64,000 bases of DNA from Paraglomus occultum (lineage: Eukaryota; Glomeromycota; Glomeromycetes; Paraglomerales; Paraglomeraceae), in contig CAJVPJ010000008.1 of assembly GCA_910592205.1 (NCBI GenBank), positions 1 through 64,000 on the forward strand, written 5' to 3'. A program made the translations under genes and the position numbers. Under the pieces are notes generated by a model. That model searched no databases, was not told the origin of the DNA, and was given only the letters and a program-made list of their open reading frames with translations. Positions 44,172-57,036 of this stretch are shown one piece after another (position 1 is the stretch's first letter; every line of letters starts with the position of its first letter).

Positions 44172-45036
44172 GCAACAACAGCAAAAACAACAACGACGGC
44201 GACAACCACCACTACAACCACTACAACCACAACTACCACTACAGCCACAACAACCACAACAACCACAACAACCACAACAACCACAACAACCACAACAACC
44301 ACAACAACCACCGCAACCGCTACAACCGCTACAACCGCTACAACAACTGCCGCAACAATTGTCACAACAACTGCCACAACAGCTACAAGAGTTGCAGGCA
44401 CAAATAACTCCACCACTTCAGTCTCCGGTCCTTCGATCTCCAATAGTTGCGTCTCCAACGCCGCTTTCGTATGAACAGCGAATGCCGCAACCTTATCCGC
44501 GTCCGAACGAATACGAAGACTATCGCTCGGGCACACATATTTTTGTGAACTACGCGAACAATAACGGTCACAATCAAATGCGTGATGTGAATTCAAGTGC
44601 TATGAAAAGAAGTTTAAGTGGTGGTGCAACTGCAGGACCACTGACAAGCATGAGCTCGAGCTCAAGCGCAGTTTCTACTTCGCCTCCTATTATTCCGATC
44701 TCTCAATCCACCGATTATCAAACTGCCGTTCCTCGACATTCCTCTTATCCTCCATCTTATCCTCCATCTTATCCTCCATCCTATCCTCCATCCTACTCTT
44801 ATCCTCCCTATTCTTCTCGTCCGCCCATTTCGCATCCGACCAATCCTTCCAACACGTCTCAAAGCATTGCACACTCGTCGAATTCATTTTATCCACAACT
44901 TACCGACTCTAACCCTCGACAAACGTCGAGTAATACGCATAATCGGCCTTTTGTTGCAAAGAGAAGGTCTAAGGCAACCTTAGATTTTATTCTCAATGAT
45001 CCGGAAGAGAGTGAATACAAGAGGTCGAGGGTTTAA
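40234..45036 (+). CDS. CEG1: mRNA capping guanylyltransferase with ~770-residue Q/P/S-rich tail
   Basis: Ten exons join in frame: 40234..40352, 40660..40804, 41063..41185, 41369..41452, 41528..41604, 41790..42083, 42170..42283, 42355..42451, 42516..42640 and 42729..45036, giving ~1,161 aa. Residues 1-392 are the nucleotidyltransferase and OB fold: RFPGSQPVSF-type start, active-site K67-S-D-G, LDRRNRI, ETMMDGELVLD, RYLVFDLMVING, HGNDGLIFTPV, ILKWKPANKNTVDF and EFWWDPDW. The enzyme adds GMP to the 5' end of nascent pol II transcripts. There is no triphosphatase domain, as in other fungi. The last exon, 66% of the protein, is unlike other capping enzymes: (S/T)PTSP-Q repeats (~460-590), polyQ, (QPQQ)n, then YPPS repeats and a basic end. 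A basic stretch KRRSK near the end may be a nuclear signal. Confidence 0.92.
43315..43720 (+). repeat. tandem SRPTSPAQSQTQH-type coding repeat
   Basis: About ten imperfect 36-39-base units encode a 12-13-residue repeat with one or two S/T-P pairs each (RPTSPAQSQTQ, HPTSPAKLQIQ, RSTSPAKSQ). Units vary in the residues between the TSP cores, so the TSP core is the conserved part. Confidence 0.85.
44088..44320 (+). repeat. CAA/CAG polyglutamine and (CAACCACAA)n tracts
   Basis: Two Q runs separated by a leucine, then a KQQRRRQPP break, then a 9-base repeat giving QQP units. The tract stays in frame over its whole length. Confidence 0.95.
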
Positions 45037-45787
45037 TGGGAAAGGAAAGTTAGAAGCTTGCTTCTAAGAGTAGGATGTGGAAGGGACAAAATTGAACATG
45101 AAATAATGGTAGATAATTTTTGGTAATACATTTACTCGGTCATATTAAATCTTTGTATGAGCTTATTCATTATCAATTCCAATGTATTTTTTATACATAG
45201 TCTTTTTTGTTCTTTTCTCGCAATTGTACAGATTTGTTAAATTTTGATTTTCTTTGTAGGTACTTTTTTTTTGAATACATTTGTTATTTTTTCTTTCGAT
45301 TAAAAGATGTTTCTATTTGCGGCAATGTATATAAACAATTTTTGCATGGGTTGTGAATCTGAATCGTGTTAGTTTATTTTTTGGATTGATCGCGTGTGCG
45401 AGACTTATACGATAACTGATTTAATGGATTACACACGCAAGGTCAACCCTTTAAACCGACGGTTCTTGTGTAGCAAATTTTTATTCGGTATTATCGGATT
45501 TTCGGATTTGCGGGGTAACGGTAAATAGTCGGAGCACTTATCCTGAATAAAAACTTATCTCCCCAAACCCCATTTCGGAACTATGCAGCACATATTGTTT
45601 GTCTTGAACGTAAATTTCACAAAACTATGGATTATCGGGTATCAAATTGCCAAAGTGATATTAGCAAGTCATGGCTATGCATTACGATGTTTAACAACAA
45701 CGAGACATTTTAGTACACAACCGTTGTTTGTTCTCGACATGAAACCTCTGCTCTATTTTTTCTCCATTGTGAAAGACCTTATTACAA
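45037..45787. other. intergenic (convergent gene ends)
   Basis: Lies between the 3' ends of the capping-enzyme and uL16m genes. It has T-rich stretches and ATTAAA/AATAAA-like signals. No gene was recognised. Confidence 0.5.
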
Positions 45788-46408
45788 TTAAGATTGCAGG
45801 CTAGTGTTCTCCTTAATCGCTCTCTCGACAAACTCGGTCGTAACTGGCAACTTATCGCCAGCTAACCTCAAAGCTTCCTTGGCAACTTCCTTTCTGATTC
45901 CACCCCCGCCAATTTCGAATACAATCTTATCTTTTGGTACTCTACAAGCCCAGTATTCAAATGCTCCTTTTCCTTTTCCCATTCTAGATTCATTCCCTTT
46001 ACTGGTCACTGGTATATCTGGAAATACTCTCATCCATAATCGAGATCCCTTGACTGATTTTATCTTGCGGCGAATAGCCCAATGGGCAGCGGTGAGTTGT
46101 TGAGAGGAGAGACGAACGCCATCCTTTACGCGGAGACCATAATCGCCAAAGACGATAGTTGTACCTTTCGTGGAACCACCAATGCGAATTGGAATCCGCC
46201 CCTTGTGAGCTTTACGGCGAGTTACATTCCTCGGTGCGAATTCAGCGCGATAACGACGTTGGGTTTGGATAAATGATAGGAGATAGGCAGGAGATGGAGG
46301 CAAACAGAAGCGGCATAGAAGAGATGGTATTGATAACGATGAATAAATTTCTGTATTTATATGTCTCAAAAGAGATGACCTTGTGGAAGATAGCATTATG
46401 TCAGACAA
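45788..46408 (-). CDS. MRPL16: mitochondrial large-subunit ribosomal protein uL16m
   Basis: Single-exon ORF, 206 aa. The first ~50 residues are a basic/hydrophobic presequence. The uL16 domain follows: RRYRAEFAPRNVTRRKAHKG, then FGDYGLRVKDGVRLSSQQLTA, ARRKIK-type helix, RLWMRVFPDIPVTSK, the MGKGKGAFEYWACRVPKDKI loop that reaches toward the peptidyl-transferase centre and tRNA, and a helical end with LRLAGDKLPVTTEFV. The length is normal for fungal Mrpl16. The exact initiator among two early methionines is uncertain. Confidence 0.94.
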   Translation of the reverse strand: MSDIMLSSTRSSLLRHINTEIYSSLSIPSLLCRFCLPPSPAYLLSFIQTQRRYRAEFAPRNVTRRKAHKGRIPIRIGGSTKGTTIVFGDYGLRVKDGVRLSSQQLTAAHWAIRRKIKSVKGSRLWMRVFPDIPVTSKGNESRMGKGKGAFEYWACRVPKDKIVFEIGGGGIRKEVAKEALRLAGDKLPVTTEFVERAIKENTSLQS

Positions 46409-48800
46409 AAAAGAAGGGCGACAAACGAATTTTTGGGTTTCATGTGATAAGATAGATGATCAAGCAAATTTACGTTCCCGTGACTTCAGATAATCTCTGA
46501 CTACAGTAGTAGACGAATTACGAGCCAATTAAATTCAACGCAGTAGTTACGTGGTATTATAACCGGTAGAAAACGACGTTGGAACTTCTACTGTTCGCTC
46601 ATTTACCAATTTTGAAACTGACGACAGTCTTTATCGTAGTACTGATGGAAAATGCATCCAACAAGACTACGTGATGGGTATAGATAAAGTAACGACAAGA
46701 GACAGTCTAACACAGCTGTCAACTGGAGTTTGCTGTTAGGACCTCCTTTTCGACCTCGAACTCTTTGATCGAGACATATAACAATTCAAGTTTGAGAATT
46801 GTAGACTCGATAACGTTAATTACACGCGAATATACGGTACTGAAACTTCGAACGCGTTTGTGTGTAAAACGTACGCAAAATTCAAGATGGCAAGTGGAAC
46901 ACTTCTAATGTTTTAACTCTCTGGTCATAATAATAAGCGGACTTTACTGTTGCATTATTGAACTAATCTGGTGGTTGAGCAACACATTTTTATGCACCCA
47001 AGTTTGATAAATTCGTTCTCCAGTTCATACGCTGCAAAGGTATTTATTTGTTCACTTTCTGGATAATGCCTGCCACTTTTCTAACTACATATCGATAATA
47101 TCTAATACAAAAATAAAAGGTCAAGAAACTGGCTAAAATTCTGGCGTACGTATGTAGAAATAGTAGTTAAATGTTTGCGTTAGTATATAAATACATTCTA
47201 TTGTCTTATTTGCATCTTGCGTAAGATATGTGCTAATGAGGAGAAGTTAGAATAGTTACAATATAACAAGCAAACGTTCAAATAATAAAATGCCACTTTG
47301 AATCAATTACAATGTCATTGCCCTTTTGTACTTGAAATGAAAGACACCTTACATTATTTATATTATGGTGTAAGGGAATTGTTTCCAGATTCAGTATAGT
47401 GTTTTGATTGACTACAGTCGAACTTCGTTGTTATACCGAAAGATGCTGACTTCTCGCTTTTTTGAATAGTAACTTTGCTCGCCATAACAAATTTAATTGT
47501 AAAATGGTACCAAAGGTCGATACAAGATTCTACTCTAACTGATTTATACAAAAAATCGTCACGTGATAAAAGTATGATAATAATTGGCTATAACATGAGG
47601 ACAATGTCGTTAGTCTGCATATTAAGATTTTTTAAATTATAATGAATTTAAAGTCTTTCGTGAAGAGAAAGGTGGCATTGCATAGTATTGCTAAGCAAAA
47701 CAAACTCGAGTAATTGCCGATTAGTCCTGGACTGTCATTTACATTGTGTGACTGATATTATGTCGCTCAACATTGCTATATTAATACTAACATTGTGTCA
47801 CACACCAAACAATGATTGTACTGTCAGTGGCGCAGCAATGGCGCAGATCTATTTGAAATACAGCTCGACCAATGTCAATGCGTCTGTAAAGTATTGTCAT
47901 CTGGTTTTGTCCGATGTTTCGGAGACCGCTTTTCGATACGATTTGCACGTGATAATTCGCAAACTCGCTTCGTCGTACCTTTTCCTAAATCTTTGCTAAA
48001 CTTTATTATACAATTCCTCGATATATATACTTCCTCAACAGAAATTATAAGAGAGATGCTCATGAACAGATCAGCTGTCATGGTCGACAATGATCACGAT
48101 TCAACGATTCTTACCAATCACGCTTATTAGTCTACACGTGAGACTGATCACTGCCAAAAATGCAGCCTTAACTCCGGAGAATGTCAGCGCAAGCGATCAA
48201 AGAGAATGTCAAAAAACTATTCTGCTGAGTGAACGTCGATTACCAACAGAAGCAAGAACAGTTAAGTAAGCACATACACTATCTGATAGTCAGGTTAAAG
48301 AACGATAGAGCAATTTGCATCTAGAGAAGAGTAAGTATAACCGTTTAATATTCTTAGATATTAGCTGAACCGATCCATCTGAAAATCACTTACACACACA
48401 CGTTCACCGTGACTCAACTACGCCAACACGGAAATCAATCACGTCACTACATGCATAACATCAAAATACATAAACTTGTCATTACGTTTCTTTCCTTTCT
48501 TTCGCTTCCTTCCCCAATTCGTAATTACCCAGTTTTGCTTATTTCTTATCGACGTTCCCTCTTCCTGATTTCAACCTCTAAACGAAACACCTTACTACTT
48601 TTCATACGCTCACGCTTGATATAATATTCACGAATCACGGTCGCCCACTGGATTACTCTGTTCTTCCATTATCAAAAGTAGGGCGACTTTGTCATTTCAC
48701 CCTGCGTTGAATACATTGCTGTCCTTCAACAACGGTGAAATAACAGGTCCATACATTTATTAGACAGACTGCGTGCGCGGCCTTTCATTGAGTTAACTTG
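46409..48800. other. gene-free stretch of 2.4 kb
   Basis: AT-rich. A CAGTCGAACTTCGTTGTTATACCGAA phrase near 47415 resembles a pogo/Tigger-like end, but no matching opposite end was found. The overlapping ORFs at 47.7-48.1 kb have no recognisable domain. Confidence 0.45.
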
Positions 48801-51800
48801 ATGGAATCACGTACTACTCGAAAAAAAACTTCTATCGATATCCCTGATACCATATCCACCCGTACTCGAAGTCAATCTCGAACTAACTCAAATACACAAA
48901 ATACTTCTACACAGAGCGCAGATAGCCAGAATATCACGCAGCATATATACAGTACACAGAATATAAATAGTATTACACCACCACCATCCTCACAGAGTTC
49001 CGTCGTTGAAGCATCCGAGTTAATTGATAGTCAAAGCGTCGCTGTAACAAGGGGCAGAAGAAAGTCTACGTCTTCTTCTATAAGACAGGCTGAAGGATCG
49101 GCCGATACGATGTAAGTCGCAATTGAATTGGGAGAGGTTTTGAGAAAATTATACCGAGAATGCTTTGGATAAAAAGTGATCAAGTGGTTTATCAACGAAA
49201 TCCAGGTTGATGATATGTCAGTACGTCTGTAGTAACTCTTAATTTTTAAAGCATTGATGTCTCGGTTTATTCTTAAATAATTGGCTTTCAAATATTGACT
49301 ATTGATCTACAGACTGTTATATTCTCACGCGTAATTCACATTCTAACGATTTTCTATCGTTTTCGATCTCTATGTTTTCCTTTGCATATTGTTTCCATAC
49401 ATGTCGCTCGACCTTTCTCTTTCTCTGTGATATATTGTTGATCGTTCAGCTCAACTCCAACACCTTCAAGAAGATCATCCCGATCAGATAGATCGACTAC
49501 TCGCTCACCGATCGCTCTGACAGTCTCATCATCTACTTCCTCCACTCGGAAAGGCAAAGCAAAATTAAACCAATCAACTACTACAACATCCCGCATCACT
49601 CGAAGTCAGGCACGAGAATTTGAACAGACAGCAGAAGAACTTGAACAATCAAGAGATAAAGGGAAAAGAAAGAAGGAAGAGTACTTGTCTGAAAGTTCCG
49701 AAGAAAGATCACCTGACAGAAGCGTAACAAAAAGATCAAGACTAAGTAGAACTAATTTGAACAGAAAGGAAATAATTGCCGATAGTGAAGAAAGAAGCAG
49801 CAGCATTAATACAAGATCGTCCAGCAGAACATTATCCCGCAAAGGAACGATTAGTAGTAGTAATACTGGTAGTAGCAGAACTAGAACAACTATGCCTAAG
49901 AAAGCCAGGTGCGTAGCAGAAAATGACACATGCAAAATATTGTCCTCGGAAGCAACGGCCAATCTGATAATAGTTGACGTATGCGATAGATATATCGTTA
50001 TGCAATAATGTACGTTAATAACATTGTACCAACAATGTCTTCTCATATTTTAGTAAATCGACATCTAAAGCAGTACCAGCAGCATCACCCGAAGCAAGCA
50101 GTAGTGCTGATACTCGTGAATCAAGGCCACTAAGACGCAGTTCTGATTCGAAGTCAACGCCGTCCAAGACGGCAGAACTTGAGAATACTGCCATGGAAGG
50201 TTAGTTATGATAAAATATACAACAATGCTGAAAGCCATAAATAGACGTCTACAGATTAGTGGATCAATTTCTTAATTACATTTTTCATTTACCCTTAATT
50301 TGTATAATACATTTGTATTCGAACTTATGTCGTTCGCTTCTCCGAAACCAGCTGTTCCAACACCTACGCCAGCAAGTCAAACACATACCGCTTCATCTTC
50401 TTCCACTTTATTACCAGCGACAACCGACGAACCAACCAATCCCTCAAACTCTCTTCAAACATCTTCATCCGAAGACCACCATGCAGAGGAAATGGATGAC
50501 ATGTCTTCTGAAGATGCTTCTTCTCCATCTAATTCCCACTCTCGCCCCACCGGCCTTTTTTCTCTGAATCCTCCTCGCACTTCTTACATTCCTTCCACAT
50601 CCTCAGCTTCTTCAGACCTAATTTCTCGCCTACGCGATCCCGAACAACAATTAATTGCTCTCCATAGTCTTTCAGAACGTATAGCTATGGCTCAAAGTGA
50701 AGATCAGATAACAAGTACTATGAACATCGACGCAGTTATTAGAGAATTGGTTGCAATATTGAGGAGAGAGGTGTCAGATGAAGGTGCAAAAGGAAGCGAA
50801 ATACCGATTTTTGTTTGCAGATGCTTGGCAAATTTGGTTGATTTATTCCAGAATTCGGCGGAGAGGGTTATTAGTGCGGGTGTTATACCGGTTTTGTGTT
50901 CTTGTTTGGTCATTGACCAAGAAGCGTTGGATTTTTATATTGATCTACCGGAGAGCGCGATTAATGTACGTTGTTATAAAGGGGAAACAGTGGAATACTT
51001 AAGCTTCGTTCATACAATGACACGGATTTGTGACCGTGAGAGTGATGTTTATAATGAGAGTGGTGTTTCTAGATATGGCTTTTGTCGGAGATGCGTTGTG
51101 TTAACATACCTTAAACGTTATATTCATCAATTTTCTTTTATACCTTTATCCTCGTCATCATCCCTTACTAAAACAAAAGGCCCTGCTAAAGCTCTCAACA
51201 CGAAAATCATGTACGTCTCAAATAGTACGAGAAGGTGGTTTGTCCGCGCTTGCTCTTGTCAGTTTTCTCGGCTCTTCCGGCCGAGATTATATCAATCTAC
51301 TGGCAAATTGTGCCGAGAACTTTCCTACCGATTGTTTCAATGTCGTAAGGGATAACATAATTCCGAACTTGAATGAGTTTCTGTGTTTCTCGGATCCTCG
51401 CGCGGTGGAACAAGCATGTTTGGCCGTTTCTAGACTTGTAGATAGTTTTAGACATAAGCGAGAGGAATTGGAGGTGAGTTTTTTAGCGTAAGAAATATGT
51501 CCGCACATTTTAGGAGTTATTTAGGAACCATGTTGAAATCTGTTAGGCAATCATATCTGACGGTGTCCTAAGAAAAATTATCGATTGCATTCGACCGAAC
51601 AGCAACACCAGAATGAGGTATTTTTTTTACCGTTTCTTAAGCATATTTATATTATTTGTATCACATCTAATCCTATCGCTTTCTTAACCTCCAGCCCATC
51701 GACAATAGTTCATATATGGCGCATGCTAAGCATCGTGGCACACGAATCTCCAAAGATTGCTACCTCTCTTATAGACAATGAGATAAAATTAGACGGTGAT

Positions 51801-54800
51801 GTCACATTCCTCGACATCCTTTACGAAGCTCTCACTGGATTTAATCCTAACGCTGTAGGGGTACAACTTCAAGTGCCCAAGAACCAAAGTCAATTTAGAG
51901 AAATATTAGGAGTTATTTCAGAGTTATTGCCCGCTTTGCCAACAAGTGAGTGTATTGAGAAGTTAGGCCAGTTGATTCGAATGATTAATCGTTAATAATT
52001 CTTTGTAGCTGGGGTGTTTGACATGAGCTTACCAAAAGAAATAACGGCTGGCACAATTGAAGATCAAAACCCGTCGTCGTCAACAACACAACCCACAACA
52101 CCGGATCTACAATCATTACCACAACAATCTTCAACCGCAGAACTCGCTCAAACGGAAGCAATGGACATTGATAATGAAGACTCAGAGAACAGCGAAGAGG
52201 AGGATGAGGAGGAAGAAGAAGAGGAGGAAGAGGAAGAGGAGGAAGAAGATGAAGAGGAAGAAGATTCCGACGAAGATTTAAGTTTGCATCACGACATTCC
52301 AATAAGTAACCCATCCTCTCAATCGGCATCAGATGAACGAAATTCTATCGAACTTCATCTACAATTACTCACATCGAAACGTGGTCGTATGCACGAATTT
52401 GGCAAAACATTTTTGCCGACTTTGATTAATGTTTACAATTCAACTGTTAACGCAACTATAAGATTAAGGATCGTTGTCGCTTTGGCAAAGACAGTGCACT
52501 ACTTTGATGAAGAAATACTAAATGATATTTTGCAGGTTTGAAAATTGAGTCTAACAGTTGTTTGTTTCTAAGACAAACGTCTCGTCGTAATGCAATTTGT
52601 TGCTTACCTGTGCGTTTTATAACAGAACGTCAGCTTTGCTGTATTCTTAAGTGGAATTTTACAAGAACAACAAGAAGCAACTTTAGTTATAAAAGCTCTC
52701 CAACTTGCAGAACTGCTGATGCAAAAACTACCTGCTCATTACGAGAAACAATTCTTCCGTGAAGGCGTCATGCATGAAATTGCTAAACTGGCCGATACAC
52801 CAGAAAGCGTATGTAAACAACCCAGCAGGTCAGACGTACCACAAGTAGGTTTCTTTCTTAAATTCAGGGCGTACCGCACAATAGTTCTAGATTCTTAGAT
52901 GAACTGGTAAAGGCAACGTCAGCGCAAGACGTTGCTGTGAAGTTACTACAAAGTGTGATAATTCAGTAGTTATAGTGAATGTCTTCCCGACTTTTTCATT
53001 CACTGTCCGTCCTTGTTCTTTTTTTTTTCTTCCTTCGTAGACATTCCCTGCCTTACACTCCCGCCGACTCGCTTCCTCCAGAGTCTCTACCGAGCGTGGT
53101 CTTGGGTCACGAGATTCCCGAGCATGGATAATTCATCGCGCACGCTGTTTTCGTGAAGGTTACATCAAAGATAACAAGGACTTTAGTCATCTAATTAACG
53201 ATCTAAAGGCATATGCTGCAGCTTTAAAAGGTACAAAAGAGGAACCGACAGCTGAGAGTACATTGAAAAAAATTGCAACCTTGTTTTCGGATTCAGCGAG
53301 TAGTATTTCGTCATTTGAGCTTGTGAATAGTGGGCTTATGGAAGGGCTGTTGGAATATTTAACTTCGACGCATGAAACCGGTATGATGCTTTCGATTTAT
53401 AACGGCATAATTGATTTTTGCTTTCCAAAGCTAAATCTGCTTGAGCAAATTGTTAAAATAACTCGTATTTAATTCATCTGAACGCAAATTCACAGAACTA
53501 AGTTCTGTCAATGACCGCCGGCGAACATTTTTACACGTTTTCCTCGGAGGAATGGACCCCAAAAAGGCCAAGCAAGGTTTGGCTATTCTTCTTGATCCCG
53601 ATTTCCAACATGAACGATCTCCTGTTTGCCCGGCTCATAATATTACTACGGGATCGATAGGAGCATTTGAACTGTTGGCAAAGCGACTACAAGAAAGTTT
53701 GAATCGGTCAGAGCGGTTTGAGGTTACTACTGCTTTTCAAACTATGAGCAGTGAGTATTTAAAGTTTGAAACCAACATTACTATTATCGATTTATACGTC
53801 TTTAGAGTGGAGATTATTTTTAGTCATTATCAATTGATATTTATTATTTTCGTTTGCTCATGAAATGTCTGTATTAACATCTTTTCTCTAGTCGACCTAA
53901 TACGGAACCCGACAGGAATTCTGGCTAAGCATCTTAAATTGAGATTAATTTCACGTATGCTTTGATTGTGGCAAGTGATCATTTTTATCTGCGGATTGAT
54001 AATTGCTGACACATATGTGACTTTATTATTCAGTTGATAATGAGAACGCGCGAAAAATATCAATACAATCACTAGTTCCATTTAAGGCTATTGAAGAATG
54101 GCTTATGTGGAGGATTGATTCGGCGAGGAACAGAGCACAGGAAAACACAGACGTGAATGCTAGCGCCAGTGCAACCATAGGTGCTGGAACAAGTAATGGT
54201 AATGACAATGCTTCTGACGGAAACGTACTTACAAGAAGCAATAATACTACAACAAGTGAAGCTATATCAGTAGAGGCTGGAAGTTCCATCAATACTGCAT
54301 CAGTCGCGGAACAGCTTGTCGCAGACATTCTTGCATCTTCAGTATCAAGTCGACGTCGACCCGGTCGTGAAATTAACACTAGCGGAAATCAGGTTCCACC
54401 TAACCTTGGGTATGTGATATTTATCCCATTCATTTTCATTTAAAAGAAAAGCTCTTGCGTCATTAGTGATAATTACGCGCAATAGATCAACCGAGACGAG
54501 AGATCTTGATACGATGGATGTCGATGATGATGATGAGGATGAAGACGACGACGAGGACGATAGTATGAGATCCAGAGAAGATACCCCGTTTAATGAAGAT
54601 ATAGAGTTTGCTTATCTTCGACGAGATGCTGACTCGGATCATGATGATATGCATGACATGAACGACAGTGCTGAAGGTGACAGAACTGTGATAGTAATTG
54701 TCAGTTGGATGCACAAATTATATTTATACATTCTGCGTTTTACTTTACAAACATTCACCTTTACACTATATCAGATCCATTACCAACAACGACTTCAAGA

Positions 54801-56883
54801 CCATCGTCAGTACCATCAACCTCAACGAATCAACGACATCGCTACTCTACCCATCCCGGTTGGCAAAAACCCAAAGACTGGCACATAGAATTTTACATTG
54901 ATGGTACACGCATCAATCCCAACACTCGCGTATATGCGGCTATTCATCGTCATCGACAGCGTACTTTAGTAGAAACCCGCTTCTGGGAAACAACTCACGA
55001 AATCAAATATCGTCGAGTAGAAGGCCCCCCTTCTATGGAAGAAGAGAAGCCCGAGCCTCTCGACCCAAATGATGTCAATACCCAATTACTAAACCTCCTT
55101 AGAGCTCTATTCGAACTAAATGAGAAATGGGACGAGATATATACCGAAGGAGATCTGACAATTGCAAAGATAGAACGACGGTCTGTGACAGATTTTATTA
55201 ATCACAAGCTTACAGCAAAATTTGAACGGCAAATGGAAGAACCATTGATCGTGGCATCCAAGGCATTACCATCATGGTGTTTTAATCTTGCGAGGGAATA
55301 TCCGTTCTTGTTTCCGTTTGAAACGCGACATACATTTTTGCAGAGCACATCATTTGGGTTTACGAGGATGTGGAATAGGTGGCATGCTCATAACAATCGG
55401 GGACATGGGCATCAAGAGCAGCGGCGGGAAGAGATAGGAAGTAGGTTGAGAATAAAGACACGAATAACAAGAGCAAATATGTTGCAAACTGCATTTGAAG
55501 TGATGAAGAGGTTTGGTACTAAGGATTCTGTGTTGGAGGTTGAGTATTACGACGAGATAGGGAGTGGATTGGTAAGTAAATGGTTTTTAAGGAATACACG
55601 CCATTATACTCTTTACTTATGCCATTGATATGATAGGGTCCTACACTTGAATTTTACTCTACTATATCAAAGGAGCTCTGCAAAAAATCTTTGAGAATGT
55701 GGAAAAACTACTCTGATGATGGCGATATCTATGTTAATTCGCCAACAGGACTATACCCAATGCCAATGAGTCCAGAATTGACTAGTAGTGAGAATGGAAA
55801 AAAGATAATTAATTTATTTAAGTTCGCTGGTCAATTTGTAGCAAAAGCGATGGTAGACTCAAGGATCATAGATATACCATTTAATCCAATATTTTTGAAA
55901 AAAGTACTTAGGGAAAGTGTCCCACATACGTTAAGGACATTAAGGGTAGGTGAATATGAATATGTATTCTAAATCTCAGTATAATGACGATGTACAAGAA
56001 TATATTACTGACTGAATTGCATCTGACCCTTGCAACAGCAAATCGATGAATACTGGAGTAATTCACTGGGCAGTCTGAAAGCCTCGAAAGGCTGGGGAAC
56101 AAATTCGCTTGGCTTGCAATTCACGCTGCCAGGATGTGACAATTTTGAATTAATATCAAACGGCTCTAATATTGATGTTACTCCGGCAAGTATCCAACAG
56201 TACACCGACGCTGTCATATCGGCCGTGTTGGATCCCGGTGTTGAGAAGCAAGTGCAGGCATTCAGGGAAGGGTTTAATCAAGTGTTTCCAATTGACGATT
56301 TGAAGATATTTACTACAAGTGAATTGGTGGCATTGTTTGGTAACGAAGAAGAAGACTGGTCAATAGAAAGTAAGTGAAATGAATATGGAAGGAACCATTA
56401 TATTTTGAATGTCAATCGGTTGTTGGATTACAAGTCTCATCCAACCCCTGAACCATATTGCGTTTGTAGCTATGAGAGACAGTTTCAACGCGGACCATGG
56501 ATATAGTATGAACAGTCCGGCTATCAGGAATTTACTCGAAATACTATCTGGGTTCAACGTAGAAGAACGTAGATTATTTTTGCAATTTGTCACAGGTAGT
56601 CCGAGACTACCGATTGGAGGTAATGTTTTATTAACTGTCTTAATTTACTTGATGAACCATCATCCACTCAACACATTTTTTAATAACAGGATTTAAGAAT
56701 ATGAGACCTGTGTTAACGATTGTATGCAGAGGCAGTGATCAGAATTCACCTGATGAATCCTTACCATCGGTCATGACATGTCAGAATTATCTCAAATTAC
56801 CTGACTATCCAACGAAAGAAATTATGCGCGAAAAACTATGTTACGCAATGAGAGAAGGACAGGGAAGTTTCCATTTGTCGTAG
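48801..56883 (+). CDS. UFD4: HECT E3 ubiquitin ligase, UFD4/TRIP12 type
   Basis: About 20 exons, ~1,980 aa. Exons joined in frame: 48801..49111, 49450..49908, 50054..50199, 50352..50965, 51180..51473, 51547..51617, 51695..51945, 52009..52535, 52626..52808, 52868..~52950 (end unsure), 53041..53380, 53496..53750, 53892..53954, 54034..54409, 54486..54676, 54775..55571, 55637..55945, 56039..56369, 56470..56619, 56690..56883. The N-terminus is Ser/Arg-rich and disordered. An armadillo-like region starts near residue 380 ([27 protein letters not shown]). Two acidic tracts follow (E-rich near 52200; D-rich near 54530). The C-terminal ~350 residues are a HECT domain with HWPGW-like [13 protein letters not shown] upstream and the catalytic cysteine in [16 protein letters not shown]4-type ligases act in the ubiquitin-fusion and Arg/N-degron pathways. 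Confidence 0.93.
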
Positions 56884-57036
56884 ATGGAATTGTATATGAA
56901 TAGCTATAAAGTTAAATCTGTTTTCTGTATCTTGTTTTTACATGTTTTAAAAATAAAAATTACTCAAATAATAAATCATCTATAAATGTGCGATCTTTTA
57001 TTTGCTGAACAACGTTTCATTCATTTATCAATATTC

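Noticed and set aside
43787-44596. Long N/H-rich, T-rich and V-rich ORFs in other frames of the capping-enzyme tail
   Set aside because: They arise from CAA/CAG repeats read in other frames; only the Q frame continues the upstream enzyme exons and reaches a sensible end.
47411-47540. Possible pogo/Tigger-like element end
   Set aside because: Only one end-like sequence was found, with no matching inverted partner, so it was not called as an element.
47688-48130. Overlapping ORFs of 103 and 104 aa
   Set aside because: No domain or conserved pattern, and two frames overlap in the same DNA without support for either.
52057-52281. Basic 74-aa ORF
   Set aside because: Out-of-frame reading of the acidic E-rich tract of the UFD4 gene.
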